This document shows positions 17,390 through 27,043 of a stretch of 64,000 nucleotides of DNA, piece by piece. Both the position numbers and the translations under genes were made by a program. The notes under the pieces were generated by a model that worked only from the letters and a program-made list of their open reading frames with translations, was not told the DNA's origin and ran no database searches. The stretch is from Hyphococcus formosus (GTDB lineage Bacteria > Pseudomonadota > Alphaproteobacteria > Caulobacterales > Parvularculaceae): positions 248,001 through 312,000 of the forward strand of contig NZ_CP157210.1 in the NCBI RefSeq assembly GCF_046736345.1. The letters are read 5' to 3'. Position 1 is the stretch's first letter. Every line of letters begins with the position of its first letter.

Positions 17390-18522
17390 AACGCCTTTCG
17401 CGATTAGATGACTCGCCATTCGCACGGCTTTGGTGGTCTATCGACCGGCCGAGCCTCGCGATCCTGTCATTGATCATGGTGATTGGTGCGGTTGTTTTAA
17501 TGGCGGCCGGGCCGTCGGCTGCGGCGCGTATTCGCGGCGTGAGCGAGTTTCATTTTCCGTTGCGCCAATTCATTTTTCTAGGGCCAACAATTCTTTTGAT
17601 GACGGCGCTCGCATTCCTAACGCCGCTTCAGGCACGACGTCTTGGGGTGATCGTTTTTGGCGGCGCTTTATTGTTGATGCTTTACGTTTTGATGTTCGGC
17701 GGCGAGGTGAACGGCGCCAAGCGATGGCTTTATATTGGCTCTCTCTCCTTGCAGCCTTCGGAATTTGCGAAACCCGGATTTGTGATTGCGGCAGCATGGA
17801 TGATGGCTGAGGGGGCGCGGGACCCTAAATTTCCCGGCGGCGCGGTGGCGATTGGTCTATATGCAATTTTTGCCGGGTTGCTATTGGCGCAGCCCGATTT
17901 TGGCCAATGGGCATTGATGACCGGCGTATGGGCCGTGATGTTTTTTGTCGCCGGGTGGAGCTGGCTCTGGATCATTGTGCTGGGCGGTGTTGGCGCAACA
18001 GCCATGACGGCCGGGTATTTTCTATCGGCCCATGTTGCCGCGCGCGTGGACGGATTTTTGAACCCCGGATCGACGGAGACCTATCAGGTCGATAGAGCCA
18101 TGGAAACGATTGCGAATGGCGGCCTTTTTGGGCGCGGCGATGCGACGCCCGTAAAAACGACGCTTCCCGATGCGCATACGGATTTCATTTTCGCCGTTGC
18201 CGCGGAGGAGTTTGGGTTCGTTCTGACGGCGCTTATTATCCTTTTGTTCGCCGTTTTCACGGCGCGAGTCATGACCGTTGCGGCGGGCCTTAAAAGTGTT
18301 TTTGCCCAATGTGCTGCGACCGGGCTTGCAGCACTCATTGGCTTTCAGTCGATAATCAATATTGGTGTCTCGTTGCGGGCACTGCCGGCCAAGGGCATGA
18401 CCTTGCCGTTTATTTCTTATGGCGGGTCTTCGCTATTGGCGACGGGTCTGACCGTTGGGTTGATATTTGCACTTACCCGCAGCCATCACGGTGTCTATCG
18501 GCGCAAGGATATTATGCCATGA
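17386..18522 (+). CDS. ftsW: Lipid II polymerase / division protein FtsW
   Basis: A 378-residue SEDS-family membrane protein with about ten helices; it polymerises lipid II at the septum with FtsI. Supporting motifs are KRWLYIGSLSLQPSEFAKPG, LLLAQPDFGQWALM with the catalytic-region Asp, and the C-terminal LPFISYGGSSLLATGL. The first 20 residues are cytoplasmic. It shares ATGA with both murD and murG. Confidence 0.96.
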   Translation: MKRLSRLDDSPFARLWWSIDRPSLAILSLIMVIGAVVLMAAGPSAAARIRGVSEFHFPLRQFIFLGPTILLMTALAFLTPLQARRLGVIVFGGALLLMLYVLMFGGEVNGAKRWLYIGSLSLQPSEFAKPGFVIAAAWMMAEGARDPKFPGGAVAIGLYAIFAGLLLAQPDFGQWALMTGVWAVMFFVAGWSWLWIIVLGGVGATAMTAGYFLSAHVAARVDGFLNPGSTETYQVDRAMETIANGGLFGRGDATPVKTTLPDAHTDFIFAVAAEEFGFVLTALIILLFAVFTARVMTVAAGLKSVFAQCAATGLAALIGFQSIINIGVSLRALPAKGMTLPFISYGGSSLLATGLTVGLIFALTRSHHGVYRRKDIMP

Positions 18523-19619
18523 CGGGTCAGCGATTAATTGCATTGGCCGCAGGCGGCACGGGCGGACATTTGTTCCCGGCTGAAGCATTGGCGCAGGAAT
18601 TAAAACGTCGTGGTCATCGTATCTTGCTCGTAACCGATGCGCGCGGTGCGCGTTATGCGCAAAACTTTCCGGCCGATGAGCGGTTTGAAATTTCAGCGGC
18701 AACACCATCAATTGGTGGCCCTATCGCAAAAGCCGCGGCAGCGGTGTCCATCGCTTTCGGGCTCTATACATCTTTGCGCGAGTTCCGAAAGCGCAAGCCA
18801 GCGGCGGCGGTCGGGTTCGGTGGTTATCCGTCACTCCCGGCGATGAAAGCGGCATCCTTGATGGGTATCCCTTATGGGGTGCACGAACAAAATGGCGTTT
18901 TAGGCCGCACGAACCGCCTATTGGTCGGCAATGCCGCTTTTACCGCGCACGCATTTCCGGTTCTTGAAAAATTGCCGCGCAATATTCAGACAATCGAAGT
19001 TGGGAACCCGCTTCGCGATGCCGTTGCGGCGGTCGAGGCGACGCCATATCCGGGGATCGAAGGCGACATCAATCTTCTAATTTTCGGCGGCAGTCAGGGC
19101 GCGAGTATTTTTTCTAAAGCCCCGGTTGCTGCGCTCACGCAGTTGCCCGCGGATTTGCGCGCGAAACTGACCGTGACGCATCAGGCGAGAGAGGCGGAAC
19201 AGGCCGACGTCGCCGCGACATATGAAGCCGCCGGTATCCGCGCAGAGGTGGCCCCGTTTTTCTCGGACCTGCCGCAACGCATGGCTGCCGCACATCTCGT
19301 CATCGCGCGGGCAGGAGCATCAACCGTGACCGAGCTTTCCGCAATCGGACGTCCGTCTATTCTTGTGCCGCTAGCGATTGCGATGGATGATCATCAAACC
19401 GGCAATGCGCGGACGCTTTCTGAGCAAGGTGCGGCCCTTATTTTGTCAGAAAATGAATTTACCGAGGCAGAGGTCGGTGCAAAACTGGCTGAACTTCTGG
19501 CATCGCCATCGAAATTGGCCACAATGGCGCAAGCTGCCAAAGGTGTCGTAAAGTCAGGAGCGGCAGCGCGGCTGGCCGATTTGGTAGAAAATATTGTCGC
19601 CCAAAAAGCGGCAGCGTGA
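18519..19619 (+). CDS. murG: UDP-GlcNAc:undecaprenyl-PP-MurNAc-pentapeptide GlcNAc transferase
   Basis: A 366-residue GT28 glycosyltransferase that converts lipid I to lipid II at the inner face of the membrane. It has the N-terminal glycine loop AAGGTGGHLFPAEALA (residues about 9-24), the second loop LLIFGGSQGAS, and the UDP-GlcNAc-binding HLVIARAGASTVTEL. The frame is open upstream to 18309 inside ftsW, but the ATG at 18519 overlaps the ftsW stop and puts the glycine loop where it belongs. Confidence 0.96.
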   Translation: MTGQRLIALAAGGTGGHLFPAEALAQELKRRGHRILLVTDARGARYAQNFPADERFEISAATPSIGGPIAKAAAAVSIAFGLYTSLREFRKRKPAAAVGFGGYPSLPAMKAASLMGIPYGVHEQNGVLGRTNRLLVGNAAFTAHAFPVLEKLPRNIQTIEVGNPLRDAVAAVEATPYPGIEGDINLLIFGGSQGASIFSKAPVAALTQLPADLRAKLTVTHQAREAEQADVAATYEAAGIRAEVAPFFSDLPQRMAAAHLVIARAGASTVTELSAIGRPSILVPLAIAMDDHQTGNARTLSEQGAALILSENEFTEAEVGAKLAELLASPSKLATMAQAAKGVVKSGAAARLADLVENIVAQKAAA

Positions 19620-19627
19620 GAGTAAGC

Positions 19628-21076
19628 ATGACGAGTAAAGACCAATATTCGCAAATTGATCCACCAGAAATCAAAGTCCGGTTGCCCTTTGGGGCGGGCG
19701 TGGTTCATTTTGTCGGTATTGGCGGGATCGGCATGAGCGGGATCGCGCATATCATGCGCAATCTCGGCTATGACGTGCGCGGCTCCGATGTTGCGGATGG
19801 CCAAAATGTTCAACGCCTGCGCGAAGCGGGTATCCCTGTGGTGATCGGTCATGCGCCGAGCAATGTCGAGGGCGCTGATGCGGTCATCATCTCGACGGCC
19901 ATTCGGCGTGATAACCCGGAGGTCGCTGCTGCGCGGGCCCGGCATATCCCCGTTGTCAAACGCGCCGACATGTTGGCGGAACTGATGCGCTTAAAATGGA
20001 CCGTGTCCGTCGGCGGAACCCATGGCAAAACCACCACGACCACAATGGTTGCGGCACTTCTTGATGAGGCCAATCTTGATCCGACGGTGATCAATGGCGG
20101 GGTCATCAATGCCTATGGAACCAATGCCCGGATTGGCGAAGGCGACTGGATGGTCGTTGAAGCCGATGAAAGCGACGGCACATTCATCCGTTTGCCGACC
20201 ACTGTTGCTATTGTCACGAATATCGACCCGGAACATCTCGATCATTGGGGCGGGTTCGAGTCGTTACGGAACGCATTTGATCGCTTTATTGAGAACACGC
20301 CTTTTTATGGCTTCGGGGTTGTGTGCCTCGACCATCCGGAAGTGCAGGCCCTTGTTGGCCGTGTCACTGACCGGCGTTTGATTACATATGGGGTTAATCC
20401 GCAGGCCGACGTTCGTGCGGTAAATATCCGTTTTGAAGACGGAAATTCGGTTTACGATATCGTCTTCCGTGAGCGCGGTACCGAGATTGGACGGATTGAA
20501 AATGTCCGTCTGCCAATGCCGGGTGCGCATAATGTTTTAAATTCACTGCCAGCTGCAATTGTTGCCAAGCGACTTGGCGCAACCGATGAACAAATCAAAT
20601 CGGGCTTTGCAAAATTCTCCGGCGTCAAGCGGCGCTTCACGCAGGCGGGCGAGTGGAATGGCGTGAAAATCATCGACGATTACGGCCATCACCCGGCGGA
20701 AATTGCTGCGGTCCTTCGGGCGGCGCGCAATATTGCCCGAGGTCGGGTGATCGCGGTTATCCAGCCGCATCGTTATTCGCGTTTGCACGATTTGTTTGAC
20801 GAGTTTTGTGCATGCGTCAATGAAGCCGACATTGCGTTGATCGCAGATGTTTATGCAGCCGGTGAAAAACCGATCGAAGGATTTAACCGCGACAGCTTTG
20901 TTGCGGGGCTCGAAAGCCATGGCCATCGCGATGCGCGCGCGTTACCAAGTTTCGATCAATTGCCGAAAGTGATCTCCGAAATTGCCGAGCCGGGCGATTA
21001 TGTTATTTGCCTTGGTGCTGGTGACATTACCAAACACGCCAATAATCTAGCCGATGCGTTGAAGGCGCTTGAATAA
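19628..21076 (+). CDS. murC: UDP-MurNAc:L-alanine ligase
   Basis: The first Mur ligase, adding L-Ala to UDP-MurNAc; 482 residues from the ATG at 19628, preceded by GAGAG. An in-frame GTG at 19616 overlaps the murG stop by 4 bases and is the alternative start. Motifs: FVGIGGIGMSGIAHIM for UDP binding, the P-loop VGGTHGKTTTTTMVA, EADESDGTFIRL, and DDYGHHPAEI in the C-terminal domain. It abuts murB with no spacer. Confidence 0.96.
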   Translation: MTSKDQYSQIDPPEIKVRLPFGAGVVHFVGIGGIGMSGIAHIMRNLGYDVRGSDVADGQNVQRLREAGIPVVIGHAPSNVEGADAVIISTAIRRDNPEVAAARARHIPVVKRADMLAELMRLKWTVSVGGTHGKTTTTTMVAALLDEANLDPTVINGGVINAYGTNARIGEGDWMVVEADESDGTFIRLPTTVAIVTNIDPEHLDHWGGFESLRNAFDRFIENTPFYGFGVVCLDHPEVQALVGRVTDRRLITYGVNPQADVRAVNIRFEDGNSVYDIVFRERGTEIGRIENVRLPMPGAHNVLNSLPAAIVAKRLGATDEQIKSGFAKFSGVKRRFTQAGEWNGVKIIDDYGHHPAEIAAVLRAARNIARGRVIAVIQPHRYSRLHDLFDEFCACVNEADIALIADVYAAGEKPIEGFNRDSFVAGLESHGHRDARALPSFDQLPKVISEIAEPGDYVICLGAGDITKHANNLADALKALE

Positions 21077-22000
21077 ATGGCGCGCGTAACAGTCAACGAC
21101 CTACCAGACATACGCGGAAAATATGTCGAGAATGCAGACCTTTCGACATTAACGTGGTTTCGTGTAGGCGGTTTTGCGGATGTGCTGTTCGTTCCCGCCG
21201 ATGAAGACGACCTTGCGCATTTCCTAAAGGCGACGCCTTCTGATGTTCCGGTTTTTGTCATGGGGGTCGGTTCAAACCTGTTGGTGCGCGATGGCGGGTA
21301 TCGCGGTGTTGTCATTCGTTTTGGTTCGGGCTTTCGACAGATTTCAGTTGATGGATTGAAAGTCACGGCCGGAGCCGGTGCCATTGACGCGCAAGTTGCA
21401 AAGCGCGCCGCCGAAGCGGGCATTGCCGGGCTTGAATTTTATCGCGGTGTTCCGGGCACAATTGGCGGCGCGTTGCGGATGAATGCTGGCGCTTATGGCG
21501 GTGAAACCAAAGATGTCTTGGTGCGCGCCATTGCCTATGATCGCGCAGGCCAGCGCCATGAGCTAAGCAATAGCGAGATGGGCTTTTCCTATCGCCATTG
21601 CGATGTGCCGGAAGATTACATTTTTACGAGCGCGATATTCGAGGGAACGCCCGGTGATCCCGCGGAAATCATGGCGCGCATGGATGAAATCAGCGCGCAG
21701 CGCGAGGAAACCCAGCCGATCCGGGAGCGGACGGGCGGTTCGACTTTTGCGAATCCCGATCCTGCGTTGTCCGATGGGCGCAAATCATGGCAGTTGATTG
21801 ATGAAATCGGTGCGCGGGGGCGGGTCGTTGGTGACGCGCAGGTCTCAACGCGGCACTGTAATTTTATGATCAATCGCGGCAATGCAAGTGCGGCTGATCT
21901 CGAAACGCTAATTGAATCGCTCCGGACTGATGTGTTGGAAAAGACAGGTGTTGAATTACGTTGGGAAATTCGGCGCGTAGGAGAGGCAACGTATGAGTAA
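21077..22000 (+). CDS. murB: UDP-N-acetylenolpyruvoylglucosamine reductase
   Basis: A 307-residue FAD enzyme that reduces enolpyruvyl-UDP-GlcNAc to UDP-MurNAc with NADPH. The FAD-binding MGVGSNLLVRDGG and FYRGVPGTIGGALRMNAGAYG are present, with the catalytic Ser in GGSTFANP and the catalytic Glu in the C-terminal LRWEIRRVGE. This is the short type IIa-like form common in alphaproteobacteria. It starts immediately after murC and overlaps ddl by 8 bases. Confidence 0.96.
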   Translation: MARVTVNDLPDIRGKYVENADLSTLTWFRVGGFADVLFVPADEDDLAHFLKATPSDVPVFVMGVGSNLLVRDGGYRGVVIRFGSGFRQISVDGLKVTAGAGAIDAQVAKRAAEAGIAGLEFYRGVPGTIGGALRMNAGAYGGETKDVLVRAIAYDRAGQRHELSNSEMGFSYRHCDVPEDYIFTSAIFEGTPGDPAEIMARMDEISAQREETQPIRERTGGSTFANPDPALSDGRKSWQLIDEIGARGRVVGDAQVSTRHCNFMINRGNASAADLETLIESLRTDVLEKTGVELRWEIRRVGEATYE

Positions 22001-22919
22001 GAAATTTAAACGCGTTGCTGTCTTGAAAGGTGGCTGGTCACCCGAGCGCGAAGTTTCGCTTTCGTCGGGCGCTGCGGCAGGCAAGGCGCTGCGCGAAGCC
22101 GGTTATGACGTCGTTGAAATCGATGCGGACCGCATGGTTGCAACCAAGCTCGAAGCTGAAAAACCCGATGCAGTATTTAATGCGCTTCATGGGCAATGGG
22201 GCGAGGATGGGTGTGTTCAGGGCCTGTTGGAGGTCATGGGCATTCCCTATACCCATTCCGGCGTTTTGGCATCTTCATTGGCGATGGATAAACAGCGCGC
22301 CAAGGCCGTGTTTGAAGACGCCAAAATTCCTTCGCCACCTGGCACGATCGTAACCCGGAAAGATGCCGCCGGTGGGCATGTCATGAAGCCGCCCTATGTG
22401 GTCAAACCAAATGCTCAAGGCTCTTCGGTTGGTGTGTTTATCGTTCGGGAAGGGGACAATCGTCCGCCATCGGAATTAACCGGCGAGAAATGGACCTTGG
22501 GTGACGAGGTGCTGGTCGAAAAATTTATCCCGGGGCGCGAGCTAACGGTTTCCGTGATGGGTGATCGTGCGCTTTGTGTTACGGAAATCACAACGGCGCT
22601 GGCCTTTTATGATTATGAAGCCAAATATGCGGCTGGTGGATCGAAGCATGTCTTGCCGGCTGAAATCCCTGCGGACATTACGGAACGCTGTCTCGATCTA
22701 GCGCTTCGGGCACATCAATCGCTGGGCTGTCGTGGATTGTCACGAGCAGATTTCCGATATGACCCGGATGCCGAAGGCGAACAGGTTTACTGTCTGGAGG
22801 TCAATACGCAACCAGGGCTTACGCCCACTTCATTATCGCCTGAACAGGCCGCAATGCTCGGAATAACCTTTCCGGAACTTTGTGCCTGGATGGTGGAGGA
22901 TGCATCATGCCAAAGGTAA
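21993..22919 (+). CDS. ddl: D-alanine:D-alanine ligase
   Basis: A 308-residue ATP-grasp enzyme that makes the D-Ala-D-Ala dipeptide used by MurF. N-terminal VLKGGWSPEREVSLSSG, NALHGQWGEDG, and the C-terminal CLEVNTQPGLTPTSLSPEQA are diagnostic; ATP-grasp residues lie in YVVKPNAQGSSVGVF. Size is normal (E. coli DdlB 306). It overlaps murB by 8 bases and ftsQ by about 13 bases. Confidence 0.96.
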   Translation: MSKKFKRVAVLKGGWSPEREVSLSSGAAAGKALREAGYDVVEIDADRMVATKLEAEKPDAVFNALHGQWGEDGCVQGLLEVMGIPYTHSGVLASSLAMDKQRAKAVFEDAKIPSPPGTIVTRKDAAGGHVMKPPYVVKPNAQGSSVGVFIVREGDNRPPSELTGEKWTLGDEVLVEKFIPGRELTVSVMGDRALCVTEITTALAFYDYEAKYAAGGSKHVLPAEIPADITERCLDLALRAHQSLGCRGLSRADFRYDPDAEGEQVYCLEVNTQPGLTPTSLSPEQAAMLGITFPELCAWMVEDASCQR

Positions 22920-23773
22920 AAAAGAAACCCGCAAAAAAATCACCCAGCCGTCGCGGTAAAGCGCAAGAGGCCGGTCTGTTTGATCGCCTTAGCGCAATAT
23001 GGACGCGCTTCTCGCATGCATTGATTGCCAGTTCGGTATTGCTGGCGCTGCTGGGGATTGGTTTTCTCTGGGCCGGTGGTTATTTCGGCATGATGGGCGA
23101 ACAGATCAGCCGTTTTGCGGGCGCGCGTGCCGTAAGCGCCGGTTTTGAGATACGCCGCATTACTGCAAAGGGCGCGGATGAAACATCCGAACAGGAAATT
23201 CTGACTGCGGTGGGGCCGGTTGTTGGCACGTCCATGCTGCATTTCGATGCTGATCGTGCCCGTGCGCAGGTCGAACAGATCGGCTGGGTGCGCTCGGCGG
23301 CGGTTTCAAAATTATTGCCGAACACGATTAATATTTCTGTGCGCGAGCGTGTCCCCGCAGCGGTTTGGCAACTTTCGGGCGCGCTTCATTTGATTGATGA
23401 AAATGGCGCGATCATTCGCGAGGTGAATGCCTACGAATATGCTGACCTTCCCTTAATCGTCGGCGCGGGTGCCCCCGGTGCGGCGTCAGAAATGTTGCAG
23501 GCTCTCAAGAATGAACCGGAGCTTTGGGGGCGTGCGTCTGCGCTTATCCGCGTTAGTGATCGGCGTTGGAATTTAAAGACAAAAGACGGGATCGACGTCA
23601 AATTCCCGGAACGCGATGTTGGCGAGGCGGTGCATTATCTTGGGCGACTGCAAGGCGAGTTGGCATTGCTTGACGAACCTCTCGAATATGTTGATCTTCG
23701 AAACCCAGAAAACTTCGTCTACAGAATAAGAGGAACGGCAGAGATCGAAAAGCCGATCGGCCGGATCCAATAA
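22907..23773 (+). CDS. ftsQ: Cell division protein FtsQ
   Basis: A 288-residue bitopic divisome protein. A very basic cytoplasmic tail (residues 1-22, rich in Lys and Arg) precedes one membrane helix (about 38-58). A POTRA domain (about 78-148, FEIRRITAKGADETSEQEIL) and the FtsQ C-terminal domain follow. FtsQ recruits FtsL/FtsB in the periplasm. The ATG at 22907 is preferred; an in-frame TTG at 22880 would add nine residues with no gain. It overlaps the ddl end. Confidence 0.94.
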   Translation: MPKVKKKPAKKSPSRRGKAQEAGLFDRLSAIWTRFSHALIASSVLLALLGIGFLWAGGYFGMMGEQISRFAGARAVSAGFEIRRITAKGADETSEQEILTAVGPVVGTSMLHFDADRARAQVEQIGWVRSAAVSKLLPNTINISVRERVPAAVWQLSGALHLIDENGAIIREVNAYEYADLPLIVGAGAPGAASEMLQALKNEPELWGRASALIRVSDRRWNLKTKDGIDVKFPERDVGEAVHYLGRLQGELALLDEPLEYVDLRNPENFVYRIRGTAEIEKPIGRIQ

Positions 23774-23813
23774 ATTACGAACGCGATTATTAATTCGCGA
23801 AAAGGCTTGGATA

Positions 23814-25100
23814 GTGGCAAAGCCCCGCAAAATTCGAAAACGCCGCAAGGATGAGACCCTTGCTGCTGCGCTCGATATTGGTGCGTCAAAGGTTTCGTGT
23901 TTTATCGCGCGGATCGTTGACGAGCCCGGCCTTGCGCCACATGCCGAAATTGTCGGCGTTGGCTGTTATGGTGCGGCGCTGAATGCGCGCATGGCGGCCA
24001 CTGCGGATGTCATCGAAACCGGAATCCGTAATGCGGTCGAGGCCGCCGAACGCATGGCGGGCGAAAATGTCGGCAGAGTTTTGGTCGGTGTTTCCGGTCG
24101 ACATTTAAGGGCGCGCCGAATTGGCGTTGATATCGAAATTGCAGGCGGGGTCGTCGCGCAAGAAGATATTGATGACAGTCTTTCCGAAGGCATTAAGATC
24201 GCAACACCGCCGGATTGTGCGCCGCTTCATGCAATGCCAATTGGCTACCGCGTTGATGGCGAAGAGGGACTTGCGGACCCGATCGGCCTTTCGGGTAGTG
24301 TGCTGTCGACCCAGATGTTCGCCTTGGGTGTACGTCAGAGCTATCTCGATAATCTTGAAAATCTGATCGAGCATTGTGACCTCGGGGTCGAAGAATTTGT
24401 AGCGGCACCTTATGCCGCAGCAGAAGCGGTTTTGCTTGACGATGAAAAAGAGTTGGGCGTCGTTTCGATTGATATTGGTGCGACGTCGACTGGGTACGCA
24501 GTTTATGACAATGGCGCACTCGTTGAATGTGGCGGGGTGCCGATCGGCGGTGGACACATTACACGTGACATCGCGCAAATTTTTGGCGCATCGCTCGCCC
24601 ATGCGGAGCGGGTGAAAACGCTTTATGGAGCCGCATTGATTGGCCCCGGCGATGAGCACCGTCTCGTCGATTTTCCGCAATTAGGTGTTTCTGGTGAGGT
24701 CGCGCGCGCATCACGGGCTGATGTCTGCGAGGTGATCTTGCCGCGCCTTGAAGAAGTTTTTGAAATGGTGCTCGATCAACTTCCTGATGATGGCATGCGC
24801 CGTTCCGGTTTGCGGCGTGCCGTTATTACTGGTGGCGGAAGTTTGTTGGTGGGCGCGCGCGAGGTTGCTGAACGTAGCTTGGGGATGAAAACGCGCCTCG
24901 GGCGACCTATTGCAATTCCCGGATCGCCAGAAGCCGCATCCGCGCCAGGCTTTGCGGTTTGTTCGGGCCTGATCCAGCATTACACAAATTTAGGCCGTGA
25001 AAATGAAAAGGGTCTTGGCCTTTTGCGGCAATCACCCCATGCAAGACAAAGATCATCCGTGCTCGGCGGGTTAGACAACTGGCTGCGTGCAAAATTCTAG
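23814..25100 (+). CDS. ftsA: Cell division protein FtsA
   Basis: A 428-residue actin-like ATPase that links FtsZ filaments to the membrane. Visible are the phosphate-1 motif AAALDIGASKVSCFIA near the N-terminus, the SHS2-type 1C subdomain (about 90-170), the phosphate-2 motif VVSIDIGATSTGYAV, and the adenosine motif AVITGGGSLLVGAREVAE. The C-terminal end GLDNWLRAKF is the amphipathic membrane-targeting helix. Start is a GTG at 23814, 40 bases after ftsQ. An intergenic CtrA/GANTC region separates it from ftsZ. Confidence 0.96.
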   Translation: MAKPRKIRKRRKDETLAAALDIGASKVSCFIARIVDEPGLAPHAEIVGVGCYGAALNARMAATADVIETGIRNAVEAAERMAGENVGRVLVGVSGRHLRARRIGVDIEIAGGVVAQEDIDDSLSEGIKIATPPDCAPLHAMPIGYRVDGEEGLADPIGLSGSVLSTQMFALGVRQSYLDNLENLIEHCDLGVEEFVAAPYAAAEAVLLDDEKELGVVSIDIGATSTGYAVYDNGALVECGGVPIGGGHITRDIAQIFGASLAHAERVKTLYGAALIGPGDEHRLVDFPQLGVSGEVARASRADVCEVILPRLEEVFEMVLDQLPDDGMRRSGLRRAVITGGGSLLVGAREVAERSLGMKTRLGRPIAIPGSPEAASAPGFAVCSGLIQHYTNLGRENEKGLGLLRQSPHARQRSSVLGGLDNWLRAKF

Positions 25101-25106
25101 TAAATG

Positions 25107-25148
25107 TTAAGGGGCTGTTAACCTTTTGGAAAGGGTTATGAACGATTC
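25107..25148 (+). promoter_or_regulatory. Consensus CtrA box and CcrM (GANTC) site in the ftsZ promoter region
   Basis: TTAA, seven bases (GGGGCTG), then TTAAC at 25107-25122, a perfect match to the TTAA-N7-TTAAC CtrA consensus; GATTC (GANTC) lies at 25144-25148. Both are in the 143-base ftsA-ftsZ gap. In Caulobacter, CtrA represses ftsZ, and CcrM methylation and GcrA also act there, so a similar circuit is likely here. Confidence 0.7.
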
Positions 25149-25243
25149 TTTAACGAAGGATTATCCTTAATATTTGCCCAGTGCGAATGTTGAGAAGAAG
25201 AGAAGAAATAGAACCTCCAACCTGCGCATCATCGGAGTTATCC

Positions 25244-26803
25244 ATGCCACTAAATCTAAGCGTGCCAGAATTGACAGAATTGAAACCCCGCATAACCGTC
25301 ATCGGTGTTGGCGGCGCGGGCGGTAATGCTGTTAACAACATGATTGAAAGCCAGCTCGAAGGCGTCGATTTTGTTGTTGCAAACACAGATGCGCAGGCCG
25401 TTGGCCTGTCTAAGGCTGAAAAACGAATTCAGCTTGGTGTGAAAACGACCCAGGGGCTCGGGGCAGGGTCCATTCCGGATATCGGGCGCGCAGCCGCGGA
25501 AGAGTCGTTGGATGAAATTCTAGAACATGTTGGCAATTGCCACATGCTTTTCGTCACTGCTGGCATGGGTGGCGGAACGGGAACAGGCGCGGCACCGGTT
25601 ATCGCGAAAGCTGCGAAGGAACGCGACATCCTAACGGTTGGTGTTGTTACCAAGCCTTTCCATTTTGAAGGTGCGCGTCGGATGCGCCTTGCGGGTACAG
25701 GTATCGAAGAGCTGCAAAAGCATGTCGATACTTTGCTTATTATTCCGAACCAGAATTTGTTCTCGATCGCGAATGAACGCACGACATTCCACGAAGCTTT
25801 TGCAATGGCCGATCAGGTTCTTCATTCCGGCGTGCGCGGCATTACGGATTTGATGGTGATGCCGGGGCTTATCAATCTCGACTTTGCGGATGTGCGCACT
25901 GTCATGAGCGAGATGGGCAAAGCCATGATGGGAACGGGCGAAGCCGAAGGTGAAAAGCGCGCTATCCAAGCGGCAGAAGCAGCGATTTCGAACCCGCTGC
26001 TCGACGAGCAGTCAATGAAGGGGGCGCGCGGCGTTCTCATCAACATCACGGGTTCGATGGATATGACGCTGTTCGAAGTTGACGAAGCTGCGAACCGCAT
26101 CCGCGCCGAAGTCGATCCGGACGCAAATATCATCGTCGGTTCGACCTTTAATCAGGATCTGGAAGGCAAGGTCCGCGTTTCTGTCGTTGCAACCGGCATC
26201 GACATCAGTGAGCGCGAGGGCAACCAGCCGCAGATCAAGGTCAACACTGGTGCTGTTTCGAAACCGTGGCGTGAGCCGGTTGTTGTCAACAAGCCAGCGG
26301 AAGCGCAATCACCTGCGGCACCAGCAGCAGAACTGCCGCAAGCGAAAGTGGAAACAACCGGTTCGGTTCCGGCTGCGAGTTTCCGTCCGTCGAGTGTGAC
26401 GCCGCAAACGCCAACACCCAATGCGGCAAACCCAGTGGGTGATGTGCATGAGCGCATCCGTAAAATGTTGACAGAAGGGTCTGACGCACCGGCACCACAA
26501 GCGCCGGCGCCGACACGGCCACAGCCTCAACGCCAACAACAACAATTGCGCCCGGCGAGCGAAGTGAAATCTGGAAACAATCCATTCCGGAATGCACAGG
26601 CATTGGGAAAACATTCGCTCGAAGCCGCAGTGGACATGTTCAAGTCACTTGGTGGTCATGAAGAGCGCCGCGACATTGCACCGCCACGGGCACCAGAGGA
26701 AACAAAGCCTTCGAAGCCTGCACCGCGCGGTGATTTATTCGAAGATCACGAAGATGCGGACCTCGAAATCCCATCATTCCTCCGCAAGAAGAAAACCGGG
26801 TGA
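25244..26803 (+). CDS. ftsZ: Cell division GTPase FtsZ
   Basis: A 519-residue tubulin-like GTPase that forms the Z ring. The GTP-binding domain (about 10-320) has GVGGAGGNAVNNMI, the tubulin signature GGGTGTGAAPVIAKAAKE, and NTDAQA. A long disordered Pro/Gln/Ala-rich linker (about 325-500) ends in the conserved peptide LEIPSFLRKK, which binds FtsA. The frame opens at 25181 but the ATG at 25244, with CGGAG upstream, gives the normal N-terminus. The long linker is typical of alphaproteobacteria. A terminator follows. Confidence 0.98.
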   Translation: MPLNLSVPELTELKPRITVIGVGGAGGNAVNNMIESQLEGVDFVVANTDAQAVGLSKAEKRIQLGVKTTQGLGAGSIPDIGRAAAEESLDEILEHVGNCHMLFVTAGMGGGTGTGAAPVIAKAAKERDILTVGVVTKPFHFEGARRMRLAGTGIEELQKHVDTLLIIPNQNLFSIANERTTFHEAFAMADQVLHSGVRGITDLMVMPGLINLDFADVRTVMSEMGKAMMGTGEAEGEKRAIQAAEAAISNPLLDEQSMKGARGVLINITGSMDMTLFEVDEAANRIRAEVDPDANIIVGSTFNQDLEGKVRVSVVATGIDISEREGNQPQIKVNTGAVSKPWREPVVVNKPAEAQSPAAPAAELPQAKVETTGSVPAASFRPSSVTPQTPTPNAANPVGDVHERIRKMLTEGSDAPAPQAPAPTRPQPQRQQQQLRPASEVKSGNNPFRNAQALGKHSLEAAVDMFKSLGGHEERRDIAPPRAPEETKPSKPAPRGDLFEDHEDADLEIPSFLRKKKTG

Positions 26804-26847
26804 TAGCTTAAGGTTCATCTTTAAGTGGTTGATATAAAATACAAAGA

Positions 26848-26881
26848 GCCGCCAATCCTTAATCGGGTTGGCGGTTTTTTC
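26848..26881 (+). terminator. Rho-independent terminator after ftsZ
   Basis: CCGCCAATCC and GGGTTGGCGG form a stem around a short TTAAT-type loop and are followed by TTTTTT. It should end the ftsZ transcript and separate it from lpxC. Confidence 0.85.
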
Positions 26882-27043
26882 TATGACTGCTGAATTAAAT
26901 GGCAATAAACATTGATTATGCCTAATTTTCGGAAATCGGGGAAACCTGCTAACGTTCTGATGTTGACACGTCGCGCCGTGAAGACTGTGACTAAGGGTGC
27001 GCTGGCGTTCGGTGGGGGTATTAAGCCAGCTTGTGAGCAAAAG

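Noticed and set aside
26912..27043. A 44-residue N-terminal extension of LpxC
   Set aside because: The frame is open, but the LpxC domain starts right after the ATG at 27044 and the extension has no known counterpart.
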